From the NCBI GenBank assembly GCA_015680905.1, contig CM027378.1, forward strand, positions 77,281,501-77,345,500: a DNA stretch of 64,000 nucleotides. Direction: 5' to 3'. Each line of letters opens with the position of its first letter. The stretch's first letter is position 1. The notes beneath the pieces were generated by a model. The model made no database searches. It had not been told where the DNA came from and saw only the letters and a program-made list of their open reading frames with translations. Shown in pieces: positions 20,890-34,099 of the stretch. The DNA comes from Coptis chinensis. Taxonomy: Eukaryota; Streptophyta; Magnoliopsida; Ranunculales; Ranunculaceae. Both the position numbers and the translations under genes were made by a program.

Positions 20890-21355
20890 TCTTGTCAGCC
20901 TTCAATGCTTATTTCTCTCTGTTCCTTATGTACTCTGATATAATTGGTATTGATACAATAGAGCTGGTCTCCTAGGCTTGCCTGGGCAGTTAGCCTTTTA
21001 TCTTTGTTGTGGCATGGACCAGATACATTGAGAGGTGATAACATGGGCGACCTAGGCTGTTCGCCTTTAGTATTTGCTTAAGAATAGAACGGACTGGTTT
21101 CTTGGATTGTTTTGGGCAATTCGTTAGTGTGACGAATGCTTACTAATCGAGTTGGTTTTCTGGGATGTCCCAGTAGTTCGGTTAGTAGACGAACTGGTTT
21201 CCTGAGCATGTTCAAGCAGTTCGTTCTTTTACATTTATGAAATGCATTTTTATTCTCCTTGCTCTTTTTCTTGATGCCTTGAATGCAATTTGCCTGATGT
21301 TGTTGCACTTGTCTAGCGTTGTAAGTTCCAACTGGTAAGAAGTGTCTAGGCTATT
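20890..21355. repeat. Tat element 3' untranslated region with degenerate repeats
   Basis: Repeated segments of the type ACTGGTTTCCTGGGCTTGCCTGGGCAGTT recur about five times with changes (20965, 21090, 21150, 21190), and the region ends in the start of the GTTGTAAGTTCCAACTGG tandem unit seen again at 50780 and 52130-52620. Element A inserted at 21355/21356 after GCTAT. Confidence 0.75.
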
Positions 21356-22863
21356 GATAAAAGTAAAATAAATAGTTTACCTACGAAATGAACAATGAAC
21401 TCAAAACGTAAGTAAACTAAAACTAGATCTTCTGATGCTTATATTTTTATCAAAGTTTCTACTCTCAAGTCTATGAGATATAGTGGAGTAGAGTGATTCG
21501 TTCCACTCTTAGTCTTTTCGCATGCTATGTTCTCAAGTGTAAGTACTCTAAACTTAAAGTCTAATGAGAGATTTACGAAAAAGGCAACTAGACTACGATG
21601 CAACTACCCACGAAATACAACTAGTCGACGATGGGAATAACTAAGGGAATGCTACGTTGATTCTATGATAAGGAGTTAGAGGGGGATTGATTCCACCTTA
21701 ACTCGACTTAATCCTATTAACGACCGAATCGTCAGTAATCGAATTGAATCGCTTCGCAACAAATTGGTTCTTCCTAATCCCTAATTACACATGGCATTCC
21801 TACCAATTCATAACTAGCATGTGAACGATTAAACCCATTCTCATGGTGAACTAATCGTTTCTAGAGTGGAAAGGAAATTACGACGATTCTACGATATTCG
21901 GAATCAAGCTTTCATCAAGGCTTCTCAACCCCCTCTAATGGAGGTTTAGCCGAGAATCATTACGTAATCATTTCCGATTACATTTAAACTAAACATGATA
22001 TAAAGAATTGAAATTTACTTAATTAAACAATAATGAAATCTAATTTAATAACTCAAATGAAATAAAGACAGGAATTGAAATTAGATCTAGGAATGGAAAT
22101 GACAAAAATCGAAATTGATAAAAAATACTACTTTATTGATCTAATCAAAATGAAGAACAAGATTCAAAGGTTTAATCTAATACAATAATTGAAATGGAAC
22201 TAAACTTAATTAATCTACATGAAAAACTAGATCTAGAATTCATTAATGAAGGCTAACTAATCTAAATCTAATATAGGTCTAACTATCTACCATTAACTAT
22301 CTACCAAGCTTTTGTTTTTATACATTCAGATCCAAAATTCGTGCATGGGCTTGGAGCCATGTTTTGGGCCAGAAAATCAGGCCCAAAACCCAATTCTTTC
22401 AGTCCAAAAAGGCATCTTCAGCTGCAGTTGGCTTCAACAGACTTTTCGTCCACTTCTGCTCCTCTGATTGGGTCAAGGCTTAGACCATTGGAAAGCTCTT
22501 TCCGAGCCGGTCGTTTTGACATAAGGTAGGCCCCATTCCGAGGTCTGAGTCCAAAGATATGTCCTTCAGAAGTTCTGCTTACTTTGTGTGCTGTTTCGGC
22601 CCGTGTCGACTTTTCAGCTTTTGACCGGGCTTTTAGAAAGGCTTTGTCTTCTCGAAACTTGGCCTTTAATCACGAAACTCCTTAGTAACCGACCTTTGCT
22701 CCTTTATCTCGCTAAAGTGGCACATTTCTGCACATAATAGACTTTGAAGCCTGAAATGCATAAAAACACGTAATCAGTGTTAACTCTTAATTATTACTCA
22801 CATAATTGGTCTAAAAGTATGATCAAGTAAAAGGGTTAAAACTACAGTTTTGGGTTCTTATCA
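21356..22863 (-). repeat. Element A 3' LTR
   Basis: Plus-strand ends are TGATAAAAGTAAAATAAATAG and GGGTTCTTATCA. On the minus strand it begins TGATAAGAACCC. The polypurine tract (minus GTTTGGGGTGGTT) is at 22864-22876. The LTR contains short frames (for example 22341-22529) that recur in all related LTRs of this window and are not genes. Confidence 0.92.
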
Positions 22864-23625
22864 AACCACCCCAAACAGCATTTTGCTTGTCCTCAAGCAA
22901 AGATGAGAAATTAACATAAGTGACCAAAAATGGAGTTCTCTACCTTACTTCGTTTGTAGAGAGTGATTGCATTGACCATATACGCAACAAGGCCTTAAAC
23001 CACTAGGAATTCCCTAGTGGACGAGTTATAGCCTTCGTGAGAGTTTTCCGATGAAAGTACTCACAAACTTCATCTATACTACAAATCGACTAAGAAATAA
23101 AACTATTGTTTCCTTATTCATGCTCCAAACTATCTATACATCTCACTAGCTATGAACAAGAATAACCAAGTCAAAAACCGAAGCTAATATATGCATAATA
23201 ATTAATCATCTATAATAAATATATATACAATGAGTAATACTATGAAATGTCTAGCAGGTCCATTTCTGAAACTCGGAATAGCGTCCTTAAGTAGGTTCTC
23301 ACAATAATAGTCAAGATACAACACTCTGATTTTTCCACTCAAGTTTATTTACTCTAGTGCTTGATGGGCACACTTTACCTTACAATCTCAATGACAACAA
23401 GGAAGCCGGAGTCGATCAAACACATCTGCCACTTACTATCACACTAGCCTATTCCTAATTGAGCTAGAGGTCTTTATTAGGTGTTGGGGGGATTAGGAGA
23501 TGGTTTAAGAAGGAAGGAAATGGATATTCAAAAAGGACAAGTCTGAGATAATAGAGTCTTCATATTATGTAACTAGAGAAAACCTTGTTATTTACTTTTG
23601 CTTCTACACTTTGTTTCCATCCTTA

Positions 23626-23674
<49 letters not shown>

Positions 23675-24731
23675 GCTTTTGACTCCATTTTATTCTATTT
23701 TTGGAGTTTTTATTTTATTTCTATTTTTATTTTTCTTTTCCTTGGATGGAAACTTCTTTTCTTTATTTTCTGAAGCAATTAACTAACTTTTGTTTACACA
23801 GGTTTTTCTCTTCTTCTTTCTTCCTCATTCTATTCTCAGACTTATTCTAAATTGGGTAGGCTGATTTATTTTTTTTTTATTTTTTTTTAATTTATTTTAA
23901 TTTTGTTTTTGTTTTTGTAACAGGGTAAAGGGATTGTGGTTTATGAAAGGCTAAAGAAAGGCTCAGAGGGGCGACTAGCGGGAAATAATTCATAGGTTTG
24001 AATTTTTGGCTATATCGATCCAAAAAGGGCCTAAATTCTCGCTTTAGGATATGGCATAGTGATCAAGCAAGTGGACGTGTGATTTCTCTATCCCGATTTT
24101 ACTTCTCCCTTGTGTCATTTCTTAAATGTTTCGCTCATATAAGGCTTTAGGCTATATTCTCACAGATTTGTAGAATAAGTACTCTAGCCTAGATTTCAGA
24201 AACTTACTCAAGAACAATCATAGATACTAATGTAATATATTTATAGATAGATGCAAAGATTATTACCTATATATTAACCTAAGTTTCTAACAATTATTCT
24301 CGATGCAAATGCTCTACGAGACTTCTAGATTGTTAAGAGCATGGAGAAAGAAACAATACCAATATTCCTAAGTGTATAGCATAACTTATTTATTTATATT
24401 TTTGAATTTTGAAATTTTAACTAGAAACAAATGCATATTATACATATCTATATCCTATCAGACGCCTTTAATTACATCGTGTTTCTATGCCCCCAAACAA
24501 AAAGCATGCTTTGTCCTCAAAGCAATTAAATAAAGAGGGTAGGAAAAATACCATTGAAGTGCGTGAAATTCGTGAACATCCAGAAAACAAGGTTAGAACG
24601 CACTAATATAGGAAATAAAACTCGACACAACTCTATACGAGTTCTACCCATTATAGGGTTAACAAGAATGAAATTGCTTGGGACATAAACAGACACACTA
24701 ACTAGAATGAAAACTTACCTTATCCCCCGCA
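22864..24731. other. Element A 3' non-coding region
   Basis: This region lies between ORF2 and the 3' LTR. It aligns along its length with 35427-37254 of element B, so it is element sequence, not host DNA. It contains a TA microsatellite (23627-23671) and T-rich tracts near 23690-23920. No reading frame is shared between A and B here. Confidence 0.8.
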
Positions 24732-25781
24732 TTACTCGTCATCTTCCTCATTCTCTTCTTCCATAAAGAAGTGAGGTTCCTTCGCGTCCTGCCATGCCAT
24801 GATAATTTGCCAGGCTTCCCGCCATTTATCATCTATTATTGCTAACCTATTAAGAGCCACTTGGTCTGACGGGGTGTAAGGTGCAACCAGATGAGGTTGT
24901 ATCCTCCACCCTTGCCAAGTCATTGCACGGAAAGATCGAATAATACTATTGGTGGGTCGCACAGTGTCGACCGTAATCCAATCCGCGGAAGCGGTACAAA
25001 AATAGGAAAGAAACATAGCATAATACGAGAAACTAGAACGGGCATAAGAAGGTACTTATGCCTCATGCTATGGGATCGAAAGCAAACTAGACATCAAGGT
25101 TCGGGAAGGTCATGACACATACGCCCCGCGGGCTAAAGCAAGGAAGACGCCGCAAGTGACATCATTCACGTAAGAAAACGCCATTCCCTAAAATGTTTAG
25201 CATGATCCAAAACATAACAGTTCCTATGTTCATGGACAAAGCACCAAAGCGCGACGTTATATTCCCCTTGGTCCTCAATACGGAAAAATGCCCGCCATAC
25301 ATACGACTCATGCAAAAAACTCGTAAGTGTAGACATACATATTATCGACCCATCTAATAGCACCATGGGTCTTGTATTTCAGCGGGCATAGCCACCCAAG
25401 AACAAATGCTAGCAAGAACCTGGTAATTTCCATTGGTTCATTATCAATGTTGATGGAGAACACTTGTTCTCCATCTGGTCTTTCAAAGAAAATGCAGTTA
25501 TCGTAAAAATAAGATGCTAGAGTCGGAGAATAAAGTGCATCCGGTCTTACCATAAGCGGCTCCCAGCCAACGAATGTGATCGCTTCGCGAAACCAAGCAC
25601 CATAAGTAGTGCTTTGGAACAAATCTTCGAAAGACTGTTCCGGTATCAATGTTGGAGATGTCATCTCAAAATTACGCTTTGGAATAGCTGCGAATGATCC
25701 GGATACTACGCGCGAAAAACTGGAAATTTTCTGGTCCACGGAAGTCGGGCGAAAGCGCTCGATAGGAGCGGTCGCTCTCAA
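24732..25781 (-). pseudogene. Element A ORF2, Athila ORF1-family-like protein, broken
   Basis: On the minus strand an in-frame ATG at 25664 gives MTSPTLIPEQSFEDLF. Then come WFREAITFVGWEPLM, LASYFYDNCIFFERPDGEQV and WVDNMYVYTYEFF, a frameshift near 25310, and the segment EDQGEYNVALWCFVHEHRN. It ends DDKWREAWQIIMAWQD and an acidic tail EEENEEDDE. Element B has the same protein (37255-38174), so it is conserved between two subfamilies. The pattern of a hydrophobic helix, GWEPLM and an FSI-type strand is reminiscent of the ATHILA ORF-1 family (PF03078). That assignment is tentative. Function unknown; it lies where Athila elements carry env-like ORFs, but no clear membrane anchor is visible. Confidence 0.7.
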
Positions 25782-26539
25782 GAAATTGAAATTTACAGAT
25801 GTTTGAGGCGGGTTTGGCGCTGGTCGCGCTCAGCTTGGCATGCCGAGCCCTCGACAAAAACTCAGAAAAATATACAGAGCGCTGAAAGCTGCCCCTCAGA
25901 GGGCGAAAAGCGCTTCGAGTTGCGTAAACTCGGAAAATGAGCCGAAACGAGGGAATCGCGGGAGTGAAAGGTGAGTGATGGAGTTTAGGTGTAGTGTGAG
26001 TTGTGAGGATAGATTGTATCAAGTTTATATAGGTTTAAAGTTGCTAAAATGGATCGGGAAGTTGCCAAAACTAATTACGGCAGCTTCCGAAAATCCTAAA
26101 ATTTCCAAACTCGAAAACGGAAACAACTTATTTTCTTTATTCTAATTCAAACCCAGTATCTTTTAGGTTGATTTTATGATAGAATGTACCTATTTAATCT
26201 AGGTTTCATCCTACAATGATACTCAATCATAGATATGCCTAAACGGCCATATTTTCACCTTGACTCCGCAATAAATTCTAACACGAGGGTTATAAAAATA
26301 ATGCTTGAATTGATAAAACCACCCCCAAACAAGTTGGGAAGGTGGGATCAATATGAAACAACCACGCATACTGAAAATAACCCCTTATATTAAAATTTTC
26401 ATTCGGAGTACATTACACTACAAAATTCAAATTACGGAAATAAACTTGCAATAAAATAAATAACAATAATGAAATTACAAATAAAACATAAAACCTCAAA
26501 CTATACTATCCTTAGCTACTCCGAAACTGGTGGCGGAGG

Positions 26540-27666
26540 GAATATGCTCCGGAGATCGCTCCCCGAGCTCTCAAGAGCTGCCACCATTCGTCCTTCGGCG
26601 ACGACGCTTGTGCCTGGATGGTGTGTCCTCAGAAGGAGAGTCCCCGTGAGGTGGGTATCGGCGTCGATCTCGCCCCGAACCGGGCGCCGAAGCTTCTAGT
26701 TCGGCGCTTCATCCTCCCACCCACCTCTCGCCCTCTCTCCGGGTAACGGAGCTCGTAGTTGTGATGCATCGTTGCTCGCCGAGTCCGGAGGTCTTCACAG
26801 ATAGTGTTAAGCGAACACATGCCTCGATGGATCACAGCCATGCGCTTACGATCCGTCCAAAGACTCTCCAAGGCATCCACGCCAAAACAGGTCAAGTCCT
26901 CCTCATCCCTGAGGCATCCCGATGTCCCCCAGCCTCCTCGGCATTCTCAACTCCTCCATCTTCTTCTTCTTCTTCTCTCCCTCAGCCAATCTCCAAACCC
27001 GTTGGACACACTCCTTATAGATGCGAGGGTTACGGTGGAGAGTGATGTATGTCCGATCGATCGCTGAGCTACTCCTCAACTTGAGCATGATCTTTGCTAT
27101 CAACACGGGGAGAGGGCAACATCCCTCCCTACTCCCTTAATCATGCTCAAGAAAAAACTAAGATGCAGAAGTCATACTTCCGCCCCTGAGTATCCATAAG
27201 ATATGGAGGCAGTTCAGCCGATATCGCCGACCTTTCCCTTCCCTCGATGTTCCGACCAATCCATCGGGTCAGAGCTACCGGGTTGGTCCTAAGGAAAGCT
27301 CATTTCGAACACAATGCGATCTTGCATTGTAGTCCCTCCAATAACTGTCTCGTGCATCAATGGCTCTACCCCATTATGCCGGGACTCCTACTGAGGTGAC
27401 ATCCGGATGGATTCTAGGTGGAATGCCTAGAATCTCAGCAACAACCCAGTCGTCACTTCCTTCCGCCTCTTTGCTAAATAACAAAATCCTAGTCCCTTCC
27501 AACTCCCTCAGTATCATAGAACCGCCGGACTAAGTTCTCGCGGGTAATAGGCTTCAAATGAGTACCACAAGCTATTCCAGCCTCGACCGATCATCTCACA
27601 CCGAAAACGGCGCCAAGTGGTCGGGCGGTAAAAGCTTGTTCGCAAAATTTGGCGTTGTTGAGCCAT
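26540..27666 (-). pseudogene. Element A ORF1, plant transposon protein (PF20167-like), broken
   Basis: Starts at ATG 27666 on the minus strand (MAQQRQILRTSFYRPTTWRR) and is then heavily frameshifted. Later pieces match element B's copy: NPRIYKECVQRVWRL (about 27000), then a helical segment RGMCSLNTICEDLRTRRAT (about 26800) and an Arg-rich end near 26560. The complete domain is easier to see in element B (39045-40085). Role unknown. Confidence 0.65.
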
Positions 27667-28438
27667 TGGAAGTTTGGAATGTAGTGGGGGTTTAAATGCG
27701 ATGTAGTGGTGTGATTTTAATAGACCGGTTGAAGCAACCAAAGGTGGTGGTGGTGGAGTGGTGGTCGGCAGCACCAAAATTTTGAATTTTCGGTGGTTTT
27801 AGTGATGGAAATCGGTAGTGGTAGTGGGTCGGTGGTGTTTGGAATCGATTTGGGTTGGGATTTGATTTGGGGGCGTGGGTAAATTTTGTTTTTTTTATTT
27901 TGATTTTGTTTTTAGGTTTTGGAGCTTGGTCGCTAATGGCGGATGGAGAAGAAAACGATGAGTGCTGCTTGAAGGTAAGGCGCGGGTCGCTACGGTGCCG
28001 CGGGTTGGGCCCCCAAGCCCAAAATCGAAATTTGTGATTTTTTCGATTTTTCATGAAACTTCAAATCAAAATTGCCGCCGTTACGGTCAATTTTTAAATG
28101 AAATATGGAAATGATCAGGAGAGAATTTCCAATCCAATGATCCATAAAACACTCCATTCCGACCGTGGATGACATATAAGATAGTGGAAAATGCCTCGGC
28201 GCGCAATGATGACGACGCTATGCTTAACAATTGAACTCTAAATTCATGGATTATGTCAACCCGAATCGTAATACAATAAAACGGCCTAAGCAACTCTAAT
28301 GGGACATAAATATTTAGTAATGGAAACACGAACACCCCCACCCCCAAACAAATTTTTACAACGGCTTAGAAAATTTGTTTTAGCAATGGTCTTTTAAAGT
28401 CGATTCCCTTTAGACTTCCTAGGTTACTATGCTTATTC

Positions 28439-28528
<90 letters not shown>

Positions 28529-29205
28529 TTTTAAAAAGAAAAACAATAAACAATAAAGACATAATTCACCCCATAGAGAAACATGACTCAAAAATCCGAG
28601 AAAAACATGCAAGAGTGGAAAACGTGAATTATGTCAAACGTGGACTTCGATCCGTACTTACAGCCACACACTCCATAGGGAGGGCCCGTTACCTTAATGG
28701 TGCACTCACCAATATATGAAAATGAAAGGAAATGCAAAGAAACACAAAAAAGTTGAGTCGCTTATAGTCGAGACTTCGAGACTTGTCTAAACATATGTAT
28801 GAACATGCAGTTTATCATATATCAACAACCGAAATAATTGTGGATCATTCCATAAATAAATATCACAGAAAACATATCCAAACACAATCAAGCACCAAGA
28901 TTTCCTATGACTCAACCTAGTGAAATGAAAGCAAAGTCGGATAACCTTATTATGTAACCTATCATGCACCTTATTCTTCATTTTTGAATGAGTGGGTGTT
29001 CTAGTAAATAAGGGTGGAAAAGTGAATGGTTGTGGAGAATATGGTGGATATGGATAAGTTGTAGAAAGACAGCCTGTAAACAATGAGGATGTGGTTTTAG
29101 CACAAAACTCATTCATTGGTGTGTGGGACTGCCTCAAGTCTGAAAATGAAGGTGTCAAATGGTTTGTCCTTCCTCAAGTATTTGTTTACTAGGTGGATTT
29201 AAAAA
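27667..29205. other. Element A spacer where pol is missing
   Basis: In element B the protease is followed by RT, RNase H and integrase. Here about 1.5 kb of AT-rich sequence occupies that place. It contains a long TA microsatellite (28441-28516) and short frames (28087-28347 minus, 28787-29158 minus) that I do not recognise. No RT motif was found on either strand. Confidence 0.75.
28441..28516. repeat. (TA)n microsatellite
   Basis: About 38 TA units followed by a T run. It sits in the spacer that replaces pol in element A. Confidence 0.95.
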
Positions 29206-32062
29206 TTATGGAGCACGGAGAAACAAAAGGATCGAAAGTGCAAACTCGAGATTCCTTTGAAAGGGTGGAAGGAGGGGAATCGAGGTGGATGTTGTGCAAA
29301 GTAGTTCTTGATAGGGTGATTCATCACCTGCTCGAAAAAACTCATCGAATTGCTCATCTAGATTGGTCATATCCTCGTTACTATGATAGTCCTCTACATC
29401 TTTGAGAAAGTCATCTATCTCATCCTCATCCGTAATATGTGTATCGACTAGTGTAGGGATGGAAATGTTGGAGTCCGAACTTCCAAAGGAAAGAAATTTG
29501 GGCATATGATTATCGTGGAACGTGTTGTTGAAATAATAATCTCGAAAGCAACGCCTCGATCATGCTAACCTTTCCATCCATAGACGAATCGGTTAATCGT
29601 GTCTTTTTGTTTTAAAAACATTGACTTCAACAGCAAGATGGCCAAAAGACATGGACATTGAACCATCGCGCAATTAATGAGCGCGTTGGCGGTTGCGAGA
29701 AAAGGTCAAGCCCTAAAATGATCGACAGTCGTTAACGACTTCGGTCGAGGATGACAAAATCAGCCGGATAGTAAAAATCCTGAATTTTTACCGTAACATT
29801 TTCGACGACACCCTTTAGGATACTTAATAGATCGATCACTAATTGCAACGCCATTCTAGTGGGTTGCATCTCGCCTAGACCTATTTGTCTATACAAATAA
29901 AACGGGAGTAAGTTTACACTAGCCCCCAAGTCTAATAACGCGATTAAAGTCGTGATAGGAATCTCCTAAGGTGCATTGTATGCAAGAGGGATCTACCGTG
30001 GTCCTTGTACTTAACAATTCCATTATGTTCGGATAGAGTTGGGAATTGTTCTCGGCTAAAAAGGCGTCTTTTGGTATATTGGTCTTACGCCTAGTAGTAC
30101 ACAATTCCTTAAGAAACTTAGCATGGTGTGGTAGCTTTTTTATAGCTTCGAGGAAGGGAAGGTTTATAGTTAGGTTTTTAAAAACATCCCTAATCTCCTC
30201 GTAATTTGTATCCCTAGTTAACATGGCTAATTTTTGTGGAAACGGTGGTTTCTGTCTATATTTAGCAATGGTATTACCTGGGTGTTTAACCGTGGCTTCC
30301 TGTTTCTTAGGTTGTGTTGAACCGGGTACCTCTACGAAGGTAGGCTCTTCAGTTTCTATTTCGGTATCTAGTAATATAGCGGGTGTAGGACTATTGGTGG
30401 GGTAACTATAGGCATAGTTACTTTGTTATCAACCATTCTGCCAGAACGGAGGGTGGTGATGGCCTTTAGCTCACCTACATTTTCATACTCATTACTAGTA
30501 TTATCGGTTACCTTAAAGGTTGTATTTGTTGTTTTAGGATTAGGTATTTCGTTACCTGGAAACACACCTTTGGGTTGGGCTTTATCTTGAGCCAACTGTT
30601 TGGTTAAATTATTAATGGATTGTAGAAGCTGTTGGTTAGATTGAGCCATGGTTTGGAAAAGTTTTTGGCTCACTTGTATGAAGGTGTCAAGACGATCCGG
30701 TTGTGTGGGTGTAGTAGTCACGGGTGGTGTGACTGGAACTATTTCAAGTGAATTATTTATGGGTGGATTTGGGTAGTTATTATTTACCGGAACGATACCT
30801 CTACTAGCATTATAATTATTATAACTACTTTGACCTTGTGCTTGACCTTGTCGAGGTTGCACTTGGTTGTTATAATTATTAAAATTCCCCTGACCCTATC
30901 CTTGTCGTAGTGGGGCTTGGTTAAAGCTGTGCGTAGGCCTAACATATTGATTATTGTACCCTTGGGGTGTGACGTTTTGGTTATTTCTCCAACCGAAGTT
31001 GGGATTTTGTCTCCAAGGGCCGTTAGGTTCACTATTAATGGAACAAGCCTGTTCATAGGCTATAGGACAGTGGGAGTCGGGATGCTCAGGGCTCCAATAG
31101 AAACTACATGGATTTGAATTTACATTCATGACGGGGATTGGCTTTTGTTGTACAGAAATGGCCTCTACCTTTTTTGTGAGGGATTCTACCTTTTTTGTGA
31201 GGGATTCAATTAGAGTTTTAAGCTCAGGATCTGATTTAACCTCAAACATACTGGTAGCCTTAACTGTTGAAGAAGAACTAGCGGAGCGGGAGTAATCGTC
31301 ACTACCCCCCCAGTTGTTATTTCGCTTAGTTTGGTCCTCTAAAAATTTATAAGCCTCCGAGGCTCCTTTGCTTAAGAAACTACCCCCATTCATTATGTCA
31401 AGGACTTCTTTATGGTGGTGTAGAAGTCCTTTGAAAAAGGCACGAACTAACGTGTCTTTCGCTAAGTTATGATGTGGACACTCTATAAGGAGATCGGTGA
31501 AATGATTCCAAGCCTCTGAAAATGTTTCATGAGGATTTTGTCGAAAGAAATGAATCTTGGAAAACATCTCATCCGTCTTTAGGGGTGGGTAAAATGTTCC
31601 ATAAACAAATTGAACAAGTTTAGCCCACGAGTCCACGATAGGCGTTTAGGCGCTTAACCAAGACGCCTTTATCGGGCTAAGGTGAAAGAGAATACCCTTA
31701 ATTTAATTTGTTCCGCACCAACCGTAGGATGGTGGAATGTTGTTAGGACTTGTTTAATCCTCGCGCGATAATGCCGATAAGGTTTTCATGGTCTAATCCA
31801 TGAAAAACGGGTAACAAATTAAAAATATTTGGGGGATTCGGAAATCCCCCGGTGGGTCTGCTAGAACGATGCACGATTTGGGGCTATCGCTCAAGGCTTT
31901 GTAGAAGTCGAGAGAGGCCTCTTTCTTCGTTGGGCATTGTGTCGTGATGATGTGTGAAATAGTAGCTAGAGGTGTAGTGGGTGGTATACTAGATAGACTT
32001 GTTTGTTGACGTTGTTGTGTAATGACGTTCGGTGTTTTTGTTCGGCCAGACCTTAATCTCAT
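29206..32062 (-). pseudogene. Element A gag and protease, broken
   Basis: The protein begins MRLRSGRTKTPN at ATG 32062. The Retrotrans_gag core reads SWAKLVQFVYGTFYPPLKTDE then FFRQNPHETFSEAWNHFTDL (31636 leftward). The zinc knuckle reads CSFYWSPEHPDSHC, with Tyr in place of the second Cys. A Pro- and Asn-rich region follows, then LTINLPFLEAIKKLPHHAKF (about 30150). Protease remains as GASVNLLPFYLYRQIG (29929 leftward, the Athila-style DLGASVNLL site), VKIQDFYYPADFVILD and, after a frameshift, an acidic tail ending near 29206. Several stops and at least four frameshifts are present. Confidence 0.88.
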
Positions 32063-32579
32063 ACAAGGCTAAAACCAAACTTAGCTAAACACATCAACAC
32101 TCCAAACAATTCTGATATACTAGTATAAACCTCTAACAGAGAGCGAGGTGTGGAAGAAAGGAATACCTGATTAAGTCCTTGCTTCGCTTTATGAATAAGC
32201 GTCTTGTTTACGCTTTTGTTCGTGTATATAGCGGTTAGAACACCGAAAAAAATACGAAAAGATCAAAGTTCGAATCAAAACCGTCGAAATCCAAAAATTT
32301 TTGTTAAAGGCGCTGGTGCTTCGGATAGAAGCTGTCGCTCCCGGTAATTTTCAAATTACAGTGTTTTTTAGGGCGGTCGCTCCACATGGGGGCGGTCGCT
32401 CTTTGCTCCAGGCTATAGAGGGCTGGTCGCTCAAGGAAAGCGGCCGATTATAATTTTTACCCGGAATTTTTCAACTCTGAAATGGGCAACCACAGTATGA
32501 ATCAAACAAGGGTGGGTGGATTAAATGGGACTTTAAGAATAGTACTAACACTACGAAAACAATACGAAAGTGAAACTAA

Positions 32580-34088
32580 GATGGCAGCGGCGCCATTTGA
32601 TAAAAGTAAAATAAATAGTTTACCTACGAAATGAACAATGAACTCAAAACGTAAGTAAACTAAAACTAGATCTTCTGATGCTTATATTTTTATCAAAGTT
32701 TCTACTCTCAAGTCTATGAGATATAGTGGAGTAGAGTGATTCGTTCCACTCTTAGTCCTTTCACATGCTATGTTCTCAAGTGTAAGTACTCTAAACTTAA
32801 AGTCTAATGAGAGATTTACGAAAAAGGCAACTAGACTACGATGCAACTACCCACGAAATGCAACTAGTCGACGATGGGAATAACTAAGGGCTACGTTGAT
32901 TCTATGATAAGGAGTTAGAGGGGGATTGATTCCACCTTAACTTCGACTTAATCCTATTAACGACGAATCGTCAGAATCGAATTGAATCGCCCGCAGAACA
33001 ATTGGTTCTTCCTAATCCCTAATTACACATGGCATTCCTACCAATTCATAACTAGCATGTGAACGATTAAACCCATTCTCATGGTGAACTAATCGTTTCT
33101 AGAGTGGAAAGGAAATTACGACGATTCTAACGATATACGGAATCAAGCTTTCATCAAGGCTTCTCAACCCCTTTAATGGAGGTTTAGCCGAGAATCATTA
33201 CTAAATCATTTCGATTACATTTAAACTAAACATGATATAAAGAATTGAAATTTACTTAATTAAACAATAATGAAATCTAATTTAATGACTCAAATGAAAT
33301 AAAGACAGAATTGAAATTAGATCTAGGAATGGAAATGACAAAAAAATCGAAATTGATAAAAAATACTACTTTATTGATCTAATCAAAATGAAGAACAAGA
33401 TTCAAAGGTTTAATCTAATACAATAATTGAAATGGAACTAAACTTAATTAATCTACATGAAAAACTAGATCTAGAATTCATTAATGGAGGCTAACTAATC
33501 TAAATCTAATCTAGGTCTAACTATCTACCATTAACTATCTACCAAGCTTTTGTTTTTATACATTCAGATCCAAAAATCGTGCATGGGCTTGGAGCCATGT
33601 TTTGGGCCAGAGAATCAGGCCCAAAACCCAATTCTTTCAGTCCAAAAAGGCCTATTCAGCTGCAGTTGGCTTCAACAGACTTTTGGTCCACTTCTGCTCC
33701 TCTGATTGGGTCAAGTCTTAGACCATTGGAAAGCTCTTTCCGAGCCGGTCGTTTTGACATAAGGTAGGCTCCATTCCGAGGTCTGAGTCCAAAGATATGT
33801 CCTTCGAAGTTCTCACGACTTTGTGTCTTTGTTTAGCGACTTTTTCAAATTTTGACCGCTTTTAGAAAGGCTTTGTCTTCAAACTTGGCCTTTAATCACG
33901 GAACTCCTTAGTAACCGACCTTTGCTCCTTTATCTCACTAAAAGTGGCATATTTACTGCACATAATGGACTTTGAAGCTTGAAATGCATAAAACACGTGT
34001 CGAGTGTTAACTCTTAATTATTACTCACATAATTGGTCTAAAAGTATGACTGTTAAAGGGTTAAAACTACAGTTTTGGGCTCTTATCA
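32580..34088 (-). repeat. Element A 5' LTR with primer-binding site
   Basis: The LTR is 32598-34088. Immediately inside it, minus-strand AATGGCGCCGCTGCCATC (32580-32597) is the primer-binding site, of the TGGCGCCGYTGCC type common in Athila/Tat elements. The leader (32063-32579) is non-coding and includes a GGTGGGTGG motif shared with the leaders of B and of the internal LTR at 40491. Confidence 0.9.
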
Positions 34089-34099
34089 GCTATGTAGCC

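Larger units (their letters stand above)
21356..34088 (-). mobile_element. Athila-like gypsy element A, lacking RT and integrase
   Basis: LTRs of about 1.5 kb (21356-22863 and 32598-34088) are bounded by an exact target duplication GCTAT (21351-21355 and 34089-34093). On the minus strand: 5' LTR, primer site, leader, gag, protease, spacer, ORF1, ORF2, 3' untranslated region, polypurine tract, 3' LTR. No RT, RNase H or integrase coding is visible between protease (29.7 kb) and ORF1 (27.7 kb), so this copy is non-autonomous. The two downstream ORFs and the LTR layout place it with Athila-type elements. LTRs differ by scattered substitutions and indels. Confidence 0.92.

Noticed and set aside
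22341..22529. Repeated short proteins in 22341-22529, 33579-33767 and 50201-50383.
   Set aside because: They are the same LTR segment in related LTRs; no start context or domain supports a gene.
26640..27060. Plus-strand frames of 76-94 residues in 26469-27067.
   Set aside because: They are antisense shadows of the decayed ORF1 of element A and are not shared with element B.
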